Program-made: the position numbers and the translations under genes
From: CFX2 sp014338005
GTDB taxonomy: Bacteria; Chloroflexota; Anaerolineae; Aggregatilineales; Phototrophicaceae
Assembly (NCBI GenBank): GCA_030263555.1
Contig: SZPE01000001.1
Coordinates: forward strand, 1-64,000
Reading direction: 5' to 3'
Length of the DNA stretch: 64,000 nucleotides
Part shown: positions 8,835-17,635 of the stretch, piece by piece
How positions within the stretch are numbered: the first letter of the stretch is position 1
Layout of the letters: every line of letters starts with the position of its first letter
The notes under the pieces: generated by a model
Seen by the model: the letters and a program-made list of their open reading frames with translations, nothing else
What the model was told of the DNA's origin: nothing
The model's database searches: none

Positions 8835-8861
8835 GCTGGTGAATTGGTGTTCAACAAAATA

Positions 8862-8883
8862 ACAGTGGGCTTAAGCCTACTGT
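8862..8883. promoter_or_regulatory. 22-bp near-perfect palindrome in the ABC operon leader
   Basis: The two half-sites are ACAGTGGGCTT and AAGCCTACTGT, with one mismatched pair across a central TTAA. It lies about 28 bp downstream of the -10 box, so it could be a repressor operator or an RNA hairpin. Confidence 0.4.
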
Positions 8884-8957
8884 CTGGTCTATAAGCTGAC
8901 TCTGTTGATTTAATAGGGCTGGACTGTCCAATCCGTCCCTGGCAAGAATGCGCGCGC

Positions 8958-9869
8958 ATGATCGAAGTTCACGATTTGACCAAACGTTATGGCAGCCACC
9001 TGGCCGTAGATGCGATTTCGTTTGAAGCCCATCCGGGCGAAGTCGTTGGCCTGCTGGGGCCGAACGGCGCGGGCAAAACCACCACCATGCGTATTTTGAC
9101 CGGCTTCATGCCGCCCACCGGCGGCACGGCGCGCATCGCCGGTTACGACGTGATGGCCGACTCGCTGGAAGTCCGCCGGCGCGTAGGCTACCTGCCGGAG
9201 CGCGTGCCGGTTTACCCGGATATGACCGTGAGCGGCTACATCACCTTCTGGGCTAAACTGCGCGGCGTGACCCGCCCCCGCGCCCAGGTGGACACCGTGT
9301 TGGAGCGTGTCAACCTCACCGACCGGCGCAATACATTGATCCGCAACCTGTCAAAAGGGCTGCGCCAGCGGTTGGGGCTGGCGCAGGCGCTCGTCCACAA
9401 CCCGGAAGTCGTCATCCTGGACGAGCCGACCATCGGCATTGACCCGCAGCAGGTTATCGAAGTCCGCGAAAGCGTGCGCGAACTGGGCAAAAACCATACC
9501 GTCCTGTTCAGCACGCACATCCTGTCGGAAGCCGAACAGGTCTGCGACCGGGTGGTTATCATCAACAAAGGCCGCATCATCGCGCAAGGCACGCCCCAAA
9601 CCCTGCGCGCACAGCTTCAACCGGGCGTGGCGCTGTACGTCGAAATCGGCGGCCTGGGAAAAGAAGCCGCCGCGCGGCTGCTGCGGGAAATTCCCGGCAT
9701 TGAATCGGTTGAGCGCCAGGGGGATGGTTTCGCTGTGCGCGCCGGCGGTGACGTGCGCCCCGCCCTTTCCGACGCGGTGCTGCACACCGGCTGCCGGCTG
9801 CTGGAACTTCGCCCGGTCGCCATGACGCTGGAAGACATCTTCCTTGATCTCGTCGGCAGGGAGAATTAA
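8958..9869 (+). CDS. ABC transporter ATP-binding protein (GldA-like, ABC-2 type)
   Basis: The 303-residue ATPase has Walker A GPNGAGKTTTM (about 36-46), a degenerate signature NLSKGLRQRL (about 132-141), Walker B VVILDEPTIGIDP and the switch His in LFSTHILSE. A C-terminal extension (about 215-303) resembles that of exporters of the GldA/YxlF group. It powers an ABC-2 permease encoded immediately downstream (3-nt gap). The substrate is unknown; related four-gene sets carry a GldG-like membrane protein and a DUF4340 protein, as here. The ATG at 8958 has only a weak ribosome site, but homology starts at MIEVHDLTKRYG. It is first in the operon 8958-12813. Confidence 0.88.
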   Translation: MIEVHDLTKRYGSHLAVDAISFEAHPGEVVGLLGPNGAGKTTTMRILTGFMPPTGGTARIAGYDVMADSLEVRRRVGYLPERVPVYPDMTVSGYITFWAKLRGVTRPRAQVDTVLERVNLTDRRNTLIRNLSKGLRQRLGLAQALVHNPEVVILDEPTIGIDPQQVIEVRESVRELGKNHTVLFSTHILSEAEQVCDRVVIINKGRIIAQGTPQTLRAQLQPGVALYVEIGGLGKEAAARLLREIPGIESVERQGDGFAVRAGGDVRPALSDAVLHTGCRLLELRPVAMTLEDIFLDLVGREN

Positions 9870-9872
9870 ATC

Positions 9873-10601
9873 ATGCTGCGTGGAGTCGGGACGGTATTCG
9901 AGCGCGAAGTTGGGCAGTATTTTGCTTCGCCGGCTGCCTATCTCATCGCCTTCGCGCTGCTGCTGCTGACGGGGCTGATGTTCAACAGCGACCTGACCTT
10001 CAGCGTCACCCAAAAAGCCGCCGACCCGGCGCTGATTCCGTCGTTTTTATCCTTTGCGATGGTGTTTTTTGCGCCTTTGCTGACTATGCGAATGCTGGCC
10101 GAAGAAAGCCGGGAAGGTACGCTCGAACTGCTGCTGACGGCGCCGGTTTCCGATACAGCGGTGGTGCTGGGCAAGTTCCTGAGCGCGTGGTTTTATTATT
10201 CGCTGCTGCTGCTAATAACGCTCATTTACCAGGTGATTCTGGCCGCCATCACGCAGCCTGACCTTGGCCACGCCATCTGCGCGTATATCGGTATCTGGTT
10301 ATACGGCGGCGCAACCCTGGCGGTCGGGCTGCTTTTTTCGTCCTTGACCGAAAACCAGATCGTCGCCGCTTTCCTCAGCATGAGCGCCCTGCTGCTGCTC
10401 TGGCTCAGCGATCTGGCCGGTGAGATTATCGCCAACCTCGACCTTGCGCGCCTCATCCGCCAGCTTTCGCTGCAAGGCCACTATACCACGTCGTTCGCCG
10501 TCGGCATCGTGCGGGCGGAGGACGTGGCCTTTTACGCCGGGATTATGGCCGTTATGCTGTTTATCACCGTCCGCATTGTCGAATCGCACAGGTGGCGCTG
10601 A
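9873..10601 (+). CDS. ABC-2 type permease (GldF-like)
   Basis: This 242-residue membrane protein has six hydrophobic segments (about 18-38, 55-75, 100-125, 135-160, 165-190 and 218-238). The cytoplasmic loop after the second segment carries MRMLAEESREGTLELLLTAPVS, the typical ABC-2 permease coupling motif. It forms the membrane channel for the preceding ATPase. The stop overlaps the next gene's start by one base (TGATG), which implies translational coupling. Nothing in the sequence indicates the substrate; GldF homologues outside Bacteroidota are not tied to gliding. Confidence 0.85.
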   Translation: MLRGVGTVFEREVGQYFASPAAYLIAFALLLLTGLMFNSDLTFSVTQKAADPALIPSFLSFAMVFFAPLLTMRMLAEESREGTLELLLTAPVSDTAVVLGKFLSAWFYYSLLLLITLIYQVILAAITQPDLGHAICAYIGIWLYGGATLAVGLLFSSLTENQIVAAFLSMSALLLLWLSDLAGEIIANLDLARLIRQLSLQGHYTTSFAVGIVRAEDVAFYAGIMAVMLFITVRIVESHRWR

Positions 10602-12241
10602 TGCACCGAGACTCTGTCGTCATCACCCGAAACCAGATCGGCCAGTGGGCGGCTTTCATCGGCGGCGGCGCGCTGCTGGCCGGTTTCGTCGGCCTGCTGT
10701 GGCAGGGCGGCTTGACGCCGATCATCGTGGCGCTGCTGGCCTGTGGCATCGGCGGCCTGGTCTTGTGGGCGCTGCTGTCCCCACAGGAGTTTATCGGCTT
10801 TATTACCGGGCGGCAGGCGCGTTACAGCACGATGGCCGTTTTCGCCACCCTGCTGCTCATCGGCATTGTGTCGCTTACTTACATCGTTCTTCAGCGCGCC
10901 GTGTTAACGCTGGACATGACCGAAGGCCGCCGGTTTAGCATCAGCGCGGAAACACAGGCCGTCCTGCGCCGGGTCACACGCCCGATTCGTATCACCGGCT
11001 TTTATTCGCCTGCCGCGCTGCGCCTGCGCGAAGTGGACGATCAATTCTTCCGACTATACGAAGTCGCTACCAACGGCCTGATGACCCGTAATTACATTGA
11101 CCCGGAGCAAAACCCGGCTATGGCCCAGGCCTTCGGCGTGGTTGAGGACGGCAACGTCTTCATCTCGTACCTGAAAGATGATGGAACGGTAGACTTCAGC
11201 TCGTTGATGCGGGTTTCGCGCACCTCCAGCCAGGAACGCGACCTGACCGGGGCTGTGGCGCGCCTGCTGGCTGCCGGCACGCTCAAAGTGTACTTCGACA
11301 ACAGCCGGGGCGCGCTCGACCCCTTCGACACCTCGCAGCAGGGGCTTTCGGCCATCAACAACGGAATGCGCGAAAACGGCCTCATCACCGCCGGCTTCAA
11401 CCTGCTGGACACCGTAAACGCCGGCGGTGGCATCCCCGCCGATGCCGCCGCGCTGGTGCTGCCGCGCCCGACGCTGGACTACACCGAGGCCGAAATTCGC
11501 GCCATAGACGCCTACCTGCAATCCGGCGGGTCGCTGCTCATCCTGGCGGACGCGCTTTTTAACCAGAATGCTTTTTTGCGCCAGGACGGCGCTTTTAACC
11601 AGTATTTATGGGATAACTACGGCCTTCGCGCCCTGGATGCGGTGGTCGTGGAAACCGATGCCGCCCTCAGTGTGCAAACGCCGCTGGACATCATCAGCGC
11701 GGCGATTTTCACCAATACCGATCTGGGCGCGCGTTTGAACACCGGCGAAACGCCGGTGCTGTTCAGCGTGGCGCGCGCGCTGGACGTGAACGACATCCCG
11801 CCGTCGAACGTCAGCAACGGGCGCGTGATTATGTCGTCGGAAGCCAGCTATGGCGAAACCAACTTGCAGGCGTTGGGCGAAACCAATACCTACCGCTACG
11901 ACGAAGGCGCGGACCTGCCCGGCCCCCTGACGACGGTGGCCTGGGCGGACAACTCCGCCAACCGGTCGCGCATCGTTTTGATCGGCGATGCCGACTTTGT
12001 GACCAACGGGCTGATCGCCGTCGGCGGCAACGGCATCCTGTTCACCGACGCGCTCACCTGGCTGACGCGCTTCGGCGAAGCGATCAATTTTTCGCCGCAG
12101 GCGTTTGTCACCGGCCTGCCGATGATTTTCGTCAGCGTCGAAACGCTGGATTTTATCGCTTTTGTCACCGTCATTCTGGTGCCGGGCCTGGTTCTGCTGG
12201 CGGGGCTGGCCGTCTGGCTGCGGAGGCAGCGGGCATCATGA
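10601..12241 (+). CDS. GldG-like membrane protein of ABC export system
   Basis: The 546-residue protein has three N-terminal hydrophobic segments (about 10-30, 35-55 and 75-97) and a large extracytoplasmic region (about 100-515). It ends in one C-terminal helix (about 518-540). The soluble part contains LTLDMTEGRRFSISAETQAV and ADAAALVLPRPTLDYTEAEI, features of the GldG/ABC-type auxiliary family, whose fold resembles the periplasmic GATase1-like domain. The start is the ATG in TGATG; a GTG nine bases earlier is possible. It probably assembles with the ATPase and permease. The end overlaps the DUF4340 gene by ATGA. Confidence 0.8.
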   Translation: MHRDSVVITRNQIGQWAAFIGGGALLAGFVGLLWQGGLTPIIVALLACGIGGLVLWALLSPQEFIGFITGRQARYSTMAVFATLLLIGIVSLTYIVLQRAVLTLDMTEGRRFSISAETQAVLRRVTRPIRITGFYSPAALRLREVDDQFFRLYEVATNGLMTRNYIDPEQNPAMAQAFGVVEDGNVFISYLKDDGTVDFSSLMRVSRTSSQERDLTGAVARLLAAGTLKVYFDNSRGALDPFDTSQQGLSAINNGMRENGLITAGFNLLDTVNAGGGIPADAAALVLPRPTLDYTEAEIRAIDAYLQSGGSLLILADALFNQNAFLRQDGAFNQYLWDNYGLRALDAVVVETDAALSVQTPLDIISAAIFTNTDLGARLNTGETPVLFSVARALDVNDIPPSNVSNGRVIMSSEASYGETNLQALGETNTYRYDEGADLPGPLTTVAWADNSANRSRIVLIGDADFVTNGLIAVGGNGILFTDALTWLTRFGEAINFSPQAFVTGLPMIFVSVETLDFIAFVTVILVPGLVLLAGLAVWLRRQRAS

Positions 12242-12813
12242 ACCGGCGCGCGCTGCTCCTCATGCTGCTGATTTTCGGCCTGCTGAGCGTGATCGCCATC
12301 TTGCAGAGCCAGCCGGCGGCCAACCCAACACTGGACGACCTGCGCGCGACGGCTACCGCGCTCGGCACGCCGATTTTTACGCAGGTTTTCCCAGGTCTGG
12401 CCGTGCTGGACATCCAGGCTATCCGTTTGCGAAATCCTGATGCCGACCGGGCGCTGACCATCACCCGCGCCGAAAATGATGTCTGGACAATCCCGAATAA
12501 CGAAGCAGGGGTAAGTTTAGACGCCGACACTGCGTCCACAATAGCTCGCACAATTGTACTGCTGCACTACCAGCGGACGCTGCCGCTGCCGGAAGACGGC
12601 GACCTGACCGGATATGGGTTTAACCCCAGCGGGATTCTGTTTGTTGAAGTGCTGCTGAAAACGGGCGAGGGCCATGTCGTGGCGGTTGGCGCGCTCTCCG
12701 GCCAGCGCACCACCTACTACGCGCTGGTGGATGATCGCCAGGAAATTTATCTGCTGGAGCGCGCCCCGGTGGATTTTCTCATCACGCAGCTTGCACATCC
12801 ACCGTTAACTTGA
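12238..12813 (+). CDS. DUF4340 domain protein, last gene of the ABC operon
   Basis: The 191-residue protein has one N-terminal anchor helix (about 5-22) and a beta-rich extracytoplasmic domain. TITRAENDVWTIP and the later GFNPSGILFVEVLL are characteristic of DUF4340, which usually follows GldG-like genes. Its family role is unknown; it is probably an accessory subunit of the exporter on the outer face of the membrane. DUF4340 proteins are often longer (about 300-450 residues), so this is a short version with a single domain copy. The ATGA overlap with the upstream gene fixes the start. Confidence 0.75.
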   Translation: MNRRALLLMLLIFGLLSVIAILQSQPAANPTLDDLRATATALGTPIFTQVFPGLAVLDIQAIRLRNPDADRALTITRAENDVWTIPNNEAGVSLDADTASTIARTIVLLHYQRTLPLPEDGDLTGYGFNPSGILFVEVLLKTGEGHVVAVGALSGQRTTYYALVDDRQEIYLLERAPVDFLITQLAHPPLT

Positions 12814-12857
12814 CAAGCCTAAACCGGCGCGTTAATGTAAAGAATACACAAACTGCG

Positions 12858-12863
12858 TATAAT
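12858..12863 (+). promoter_or_regulatory. -10 hexamer of the sigma factor gene
   Basis: A perfect TATAAT lies about 140 nt before the sigma gene, with a TG four bases upstream. A second candidate promoter, TTGACA (12810-12815) with TAATGT 17 nt later, lies just upstream. Confidence 0.45.
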
Positions 12864-12961
12864 CGGCGTGCGACATATTTCCGGCGAAATCAGGCTGAAA
12901 CGTCGCCTAACCGCTCAGTTTACGTCATAATCTAGGCTAATTTCAAGGGTGTTTATCAACC

Positions 12962-12985
12962 GCCTTGCTGCCTGGAAAGCAAGGC
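12962..12985 (+). promoter_or_regulatory. Leader hairpin directly before the sigma factor start
   Basis: GCCTTGC (12962-12968) pairs with GCAAGGC (12979-12985) across a 10-nt loop, followed by TTTG. It ends 16 nt before the ATG, where a ribosome site would be expected; no clear Shine-Dalgarno is visible. Confidence 0.4.
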
Positions 12986-13001
12986 TTTGTCTGTGTAACC
13001 T

Positions 13002-14243
13002 ATGATGGTGATGGTACAAGATCACAAAGAGCAGCTGCGCGCTCAACTCATTCAAAAAGCCCATGAGCAGGGGGCGATCACCTACGACGACATCCTGGCT
13101 GTTTTGCCGGAAGCCGAGCGTGACCTGACCCTGCTGGACGACATCATGGACGGCCTGGCAGAAGCGGGTATCGAGATCGTTTCTACCGACCAGTTCGAAT
13201 CGCGCTTCCCCGAACATCTTCCCCCCGACGCCGACCTCAACGCGGCGGACGAGGAAGACGCCGAGCTGATTCTGGCGGAGTTGGACGAAGATTTAACCGA
13301 GGACGCCGGTTATCAGCAGGCGCTTGATACCGACGACGTGGTTGGCCTTTATCTCAAAGAGGCCGGCCGTGTGGCCTTGCTGACCGCCGACGAAGAGGTG
13401 GCGCTTGCCAAACGTATGGAAGCCGGCAAGCTGGCGCAGGATCAGTTGGATATGTATCGGGATACCCTGAGCGAAGATGACATCTACGAGCTGGAGCATC
13501 TTATCCAGGATGCGGAAACCGCCCAGGAACATCTGGTTCGCGCCAACGCCCGGCTTGTCATCAGCGTCGCCAAAAAGTACATTGGCCGGGGCGTGCCGTT
13601 CCTGGATTTAATTCAGGAAGGCAATATCGGCCTCATCCGCGCCACCAACAAGTTCGAGTACCAGCGCGGCCACAAGTTCAGCACTTACGCCACCTGGTGG
13701 ATTCGCCAGGCGGTCAGCCGGGCGGTGGCCGACCAGGGGCGCACTATTCGCGTGCCGGTGCATATGGGCGACCAGTTAAACCGGATGCGCCGGGTTCAGC
13801 TTCATCTGATTCAGGAGCTGGGCCGCGAACCATCCATCGAAGAACTGGCCGAAGGCATGGAAACCACACCGGACAAAATCGAAAACCTGCTGGAAATCGC
13901 CCGCCACCCCGTCAGCCTGGAAACGCCTATTGACGAAGAAGGCGACTCCACCTTCGGCGACTTTGTGGAGGATGTGACCAGCCCGGCACCTTCCGAAGAA
14001 GTGGCGACGCACCTGCTCCACGAGCAGCTTGAACGCGCCCTCAGCCGCCTGCCCAGCCGCGAAGCGCAGATTTTGAAGCTGCGTTACGGACTCGAAGACG
14101 GTCGCGTGTATACACTAGAGGAAGTGGGACAGACCATCGGCGTCACGCGGGAGCGGGTGCGCCAGCTTGAGGCCCAGGCGCTCAACCGCTTGCGCCAGTC
14201 ATCGGCCCACGTCATCCTGCGGGACTATATGTACGAGGAGTAA
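13002..14243 (+). CDS. sigA: RNA polymerase primary sigma factor (RpoD/SigA)
   Basis: The 413-residue protein carries region 1.1 (about 8-70), an acidic linker (71-98), region 1.2 (DDVVGLYLKEAGRVALL, 101-117), region 2 (about 165-240, with GNIGLIRATNKFEYQRGHKF and STYATWWIRQA), region 3 (about 242-320) and region 4 (about 330-410, with LEEVGQTIGVTRERVRQLE). It is the housekeeping sigma factor. Region 3.0 reads VPVHMGDQLNR: the His that contacts the extended -10 is kept and the following Glu is Asp, which fits the extended -10 sites seen in this window. The N-terminus could start at any of MMVM. It is probably cotranscribed with the next gene. Confidence 0.95.
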   Translation: MMVMVQDHKEQLRAQLIQKAHEQGAITYDDILAVLPEAERDLTLLDDIMDGLAEAGIEIVSTDQFESRFPEHLPPDADLNAADEEDAELILAELDEDLTEDAGYQQALDTDDVVGLYLKEAGRVALLTADEEVALAKRMEAGKLAQDQLDMYRDTLSEDDIYELEHLIQDAETAQEHLVRANARLVISVAKKYIGRGVPFLDLIQEGNIGLIRATNKFEYQRGHKFSTYATWWIRQAVSRAVADQGRTIRVPVHMGDQLNRMRRVQLHLIQELGREPSIEELAEGMETTPDKIENLLEIARHPVSLETPIDEEGDSTFGDFVEDVTSPAPSEEVATHLLHEQLERALSRLPSREAQILKLRYGLEDGRVYTLEEVGQTIGVTRERVRQLEAQALNRLRQSSAHVILRDYMYEE

Positions 14244-14247
14244 CCCT

Positions 14248-15033
14248 GTGCCAGTCAAAGGTGCGCGCGGCCCCTGGATGTGGCCGTTGGGACTCGCTGT
14301 GATCGGCATTTTGCTGCTGCTGCACAACTTCCTGCTGCTGGATAACTTCAACGTCGCTGCCCTGTGGCCGCTGCTGCTGGTGGTGGCGGGCGCGGCGATT
14401 TTGCTGCGCGGCGACCTGACGCCCGGCGCCGAGGGGCGCACATTCGGCATCACTCGCGGCAGCGTCGAATCGGCCACGCTGGAAATCAGCGCCGGCGAAA
14501 TTGATGTGGCGGTGCATCCTTTACAGCGCGAAGGCCGCCTGATCGCCGGGCAGTATGCCGCCGGCTCGCGCCCGTTCATGCGCGTCAACGACACACATAC
14601 CTACCTGCGTATGAATCGCGCCAGCACACCCTGGTTTTCGTTTGCCGATTGGGAAATGGCGCTGGCCCACGATCTGCCCTGGCAAATTCTGGCAAGCAGC
14701 CATCTGGGTAACATCAATCTGGAACTCTCGAAGTTGATCGTTCAGGAGGTGGTGGCCGCGACCGGCTTCGGTGATATTCGCCTTACCTGCCCCCAGGAAG
14801 CCCTGGGGCTGCTCCGGCTGCATTCGACGCTGGGTAACATCCATATCATCACCCCGGTCGGATACCGCGCCCGCATCACCAATCACGCCGGTCGCCTGTT
14901 CCGCATCTATGCCGACGAGCGCCGCTACCAGCAGGCGGAACCTCACGTCTACCTTTCCCGCGATGCGGACGACGCGGCTCCGCTGGTCGAAATCGCCGTC
15001 TACGGCACATTCGGAGATGCGTACTTCACCTGA
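14248..15033 (+). CDS. LiaF-like membrane protein (LiaI-LiaF TM region plus beta domain)
   Basis: The 261-residue product starts at GTG 14248, four bases after the sigma gene stop. Two hydrophobic helices (about 12-30 and 36-53, with WPLLLVVAGAAILLRG) match the LiaI/LiaF transmembrane region. The rest is a repetitive beta structure in which short motifs recur (SHLGNINLELS, TGFGDIRLTCP, STLGNIHIITP), resembling the LiaF C-terminal or 'toast-rack' fold. LiaF proteins sense or damp cell-envelope stress signalling; no LiaR/LiaS pair is adjacent, so that role is only analogy. Its position behind the sigma gene suggests shared transcription. Confidence 0.65.
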   Translation: MPVKGARGPWMWPLGLAVIGILLLLHNFLLLDNFNVAALWPLLLVVAGAAILLRGDLTPGAEGRTFGITRGSVESATLEISAGEIDVAVHPLQREGRLIAGQYAAGSRPFMRVNDTHTYLRMNRASTPWFSFADWEMALAHDLPWQILASSHLGNINLELSKLIVQEVVAATGFGDIRLTCPQEALGLLRLHSTLGNIHIITPVGYRARITNHAGRLFRIYADERRYQQAEPHVYLSRDADDAAPLVEIAVYGTFGDAYFT

Positions 15034-15042
15034 GGATGTGCG

Positions 15043-15597
15043 ATGGATTCGCCGCTTGGTTTTGTGATCCGGGATGGCCTGGAGAGCGATATTCGCGCCT
15101 GTCTGGAACTCGACCATCACTACGAAACAGATTATGTCTGGCAGATGACGGTCAGTGACGAGCCGGGCGAATGGCGCGCTGCGTTTAAAACCCAACGCCT
15201 GCCGCGCACGCTGGAAGCAGAATACCCCTCAGACGAGCAGCGCCTGCGCCTGGCGCTGGCCCCTGACCAGTGTTTCCTGGTCGTGGCTGGCAAAACCGAG
15301 CCGGACATTCTGGCTTACCTGACCATGCGCCGCGACCCGGTTTACCGCTTGGCATTGATTCAGGATTTGGTCGTCTCGCGGCCTTACCGCCGCCGGCGAA
15401 TCGCCACCCGGCTGCTGAATGTCGCCCGCCGCTGGGCGCAGGAGCAGGGGCTTATCCAGCTCACCATCGAAAACCACACGCGCAACTATCCAGGCATCGC
15501 CTTCTGCAAGCAGGCCGGTTTTGTCTTTTGCGGCTTTAACGACCGCTACTTTCCCAACCAGGATATTGCGATCTTTTTCAGCCAGTCGCTCCGCTGA
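15043..15597 (+). CDS. GNAT-family N-acetyltransferase
   Basis: The 184-residue product shows the GNAT acetyl-CoA binding region: IQDLVVSRPYRRRRIATRLL (about 106-125), with the R-x-x-R-x-A loop, then LIQLTIENHTRNYPGIAFCKQAGF, in which the end of the domain is clear. The family transfers an acetyl group from CoA to an amine; the substrate is unknown. The N-terminal segment (about 1-60) is less typical. ATG 15043 has GAGG six bases upstream and follows the LiaF-like gene by 9 nt, so the genes from sigA onward may be one long transcript. Confidence 0.8.
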   Translation: MDSPLGFVIRDGLESDIRACLELDHHYETDYVWQMTVSDEPGEWRAAFKTQRLPRTLEAEYPSDEQRLRLALAPDQCFLVVAGKTEPDILAYLTMRRDPVYRLALIQDLVVSRPYRRRRIATRLLNVARRWAQEQGLIQLTIENHTRNYPGIAFCKQAGFVFCGFNDRYFPNQDIAIFFSQSLR

Positions 15598-15605
15598 GGT
15601 TCGCT

Positions 15606-17531
15606 GTGGAAGCGTTAGCCGAAGTCCTGCTGCAATCGCTTAACGAGACGCTGACCGCCGCCATCGTGGTGATTTCGGCGTCCATGCTGCTGTACAACGT
15701 CACGCGCAATCTGCACAACCGCGTGGCGCGCACCTCCGGCATCGTGCTGGCCTGCGTCACTGCCGTTTATATCGCCGACGTGTTTGTCGCGCTCAAACCC
15801 GGCCCGCGTACGCTGGAGGCCATCCTGCGCTTGCAGTGGATCGGCATCGCCCTCATGCCGGCGGCCATGTTTCACCTCTCCGATGCGCTGCTCGCCACCA
15901 CCGGCCTGCCCTCGCGCGGTCGCCGCCGCCGCATCGCCCGCATCCTGTACCTGATCGGCACGCTGTTCATCATCCTAAGCTCTTTCACCGACGTTTTGAT
16001 CCGCCCGGTCATCCGCCCTCCCACCGCTGTCATCCTGCCCGGCGCGGTTTTTCCGATCTACGTGTTTTACTTTATCGGCGCGACCGGCGTGGCTTTCGTC
16101 AACGTGCAGCGCGCCCGGCAGCGGTGTCTCACCCGCAGTACCCGCCGGCGCATGGGCTACCTGCAATTCGCCCTTTTAACGCCCGCGCTCGGCATTTTCC
16201 CCTATTCGGCGCTGCTGGGGCTGGCCGAAACCGACTCGGTGGCGATGTTATTCCTGGTCAACCTGTCGAACCTCGTCATCATCCTCATGCTGCTGTTTTT
16301 ATCCTACCCGCTTTCGTTTTTTGGCACGCGCGTCCCCGACCGGGTGGTTAAAGCCGACCTGATGCGTTTTATCCTGCGCGGCCCGGCCACCGGCCTGCTG
16401 GCGCTGACGGTGATTATTTTTATGACGCCCGCCATCCGGGTGATGGGGCTGCCCGGCGACAGCCTGATGCCGTTTGCGGTCGTGGCGGTGGTTTTGTTGT
16501 GGCAGTGGTTGGTGGCGCTGGCGCTGCCCTGGCTGGAAAAAAACCTGATCTATTCCGATGAAGACGGCGACCAGCTTGCCAAACTGCAAAACCTCAGCGA
16601 GCGGCTGCTCAGCCGCGCCGACCTGCTGCAGCTGCTGGACGCTGTCCTGGCCGCCGGCTGCGATTATCTTCAGGTCAATACGGCTTTTGTCGCCGCGCTG
16701 GCCGACGACCGGCTGGACATCGTGACGGCCATCGGGCCGACCCGCCCCAGCGCCAGATGGCTGGAAGACGAACGGCCATCCCTGATGAATCTGCTCGAAA
16801 CCAATAACACGGCAGACGAGTACACGCTCCAGAAGTGGCATTCCTACTGGATAATTCCCCTCTACAGCCGCCGCAGCATCGGCGACCAGGGTGATAAAAT
16901 GCTGATCGGCTTCCTGGGCGTCCAGGCCCGGTCGGCTGAAATCAACCTCACGAGCGACGAATTACGCATGTTCCGCTCGCTTTCGCGCCGTGCCGCCGAA
17001 ACGCTGGACGACATGCGCCTCCAGGCGGAAATTTACGCCGCGCTGGAAGGGCTGCTGCCTCAGATCAACGTCACCCGCACCCGCGCCGCCGAGGTCGAGT
17101 ACCGGCATGGCCGCCAGCCGCAGCCGCTGGCCGAAAACGGCGCGATTGATCGAGAGCAGTTCATCGAACAGGTGCGGGCGGCGCTGCGTCACTTCTGGGG
17201 CGGCCCCGGCCTGACCAGCAGCCGGCTGGTCGAACTGGGCGTGGTGCAAAACGCCCTGGCCGATAATGACCACAACCCGGCCCGCGCCCTGCGGGCGGTG
17301 CTGCTCCAGGCCATCGAACAGCAGCGGCCCCCCGGCGAGCGTAAAATGACCAGCCCGGAATGGACGATTTATAACATCCTGGAGCAGCGGTTTCTCGAAC
17401 GCCACCGCGTCCGGGATGTCGCCCTGCGTCTGGCCTTAAGCGAGCCGGATTTGTACCGCAAACAGCGTGTAGCAATCGAAGCAGTGGCCGATACGCTGAT
17501 AGAAATGGAGCAAGCGCGTACAAAAGCATGA
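15606..17531 (+). CDS. 7TM sensor with GAF-like domain and C-terminal helical domain, no kinase
   Basis: The 641-residue protein begins with seven to nine hydrophobic segments (about 12-305). The first part resembles the histidine-kinase N-terminal 7TM sensor region (LRLQWIGIALMPAAMFHLSDAL). A GAF-like domain follows (about 325-480: LSERLLSRADLLQLLDAVLAAGCDYLQV, shortened here, and its neighbours). The C-terminus (about 520-641) is helical, with RVRDVALRLALSEPDLYRK resembling a small helix-turn-helix. No phosphoacceptor His box, HATPase or GGDEF motif is visible, so signal output is unclear. The start is GTG 15606 with GAGG upstream, 8 nt after the GNAT gene. Confidence 0.6.
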   Translation: MEALAEVLLQSLNETLTAAIVVISASMLLYNVTRNLHNRVARTSGIVLACVTAVYIADVFVALKPGPRTLEAILRLQWIGIALMPAAMFHLSDALLATTGLPSRGRRRRIARILYLIGTLFIILSSFTDVLIRPVIRPPTAVILPGAVFPIYVFYFIGATGVAFVNVQRARQRCLTRSTRRRMGYLQFALLTPALGIFPYSALLGLAETDSVAMLFLVNLSNLVIILMLLFLSYPLSFFGTRVPDRVVKADLMRFILRGPATGLLALTVIIFMTPAIRVMGLPGDSLMPFAVVAVVLLWQWLVALALPWLEKNLIYSDEDGDQLAKLQNLSERLLSRADLLQLLDAVLAAGCDYLQVNTAFVAALADDRLDIVTAIGPTRPSARWLEDERPSLMNLLETNNTADEYTLQKWHSYWIIPLYSRRSIGDQGDKMLIGFLGVQARSAEINLTSDELRMFRSLSRRAAETLDDMRLQAEIYAALEGLLPQINVTRTRAAEVEYRHGRQPQPLAENGAIDREQFIEQVRAALRHFWGGPGLTSSRLVELGVVQNALADNDHNPARALRAVLLQAIEQQRPPGERKMTSPEWTIYNILEQRFLERHRVRDVALRLALSEPDLYRKQRVAIEAVADTLIEMEQARTKA

Positions 17532-17561
17532 TAGATGTCAAGGTTCTTTCTGCCGGTAGGA

Positions 17562-17570
17562 TGGTATAAT
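17562..17570 (+). promoter_or_regulatory. Extended -10 promoter of the S1-domain gene
   Basis: TGGTATAAT, a perfect extended -10 site, lies 65 nt before the ATG at 17636. No strong -35 is visible. Confidence 0.6.
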
Positions 17571-17635
17571 CACCTGGGAAATAGGTTCTGGCCTACTATC
17601 TCGACGCCAATTAGTGTTATTACAGAGGTCTAGGG

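Noticed and set aside
8760..8957. Riboswitch in the leader of the ABC operon
   Set aside because: I looked for conserved riboswitch cores and saw only a palindrome and a promoter.
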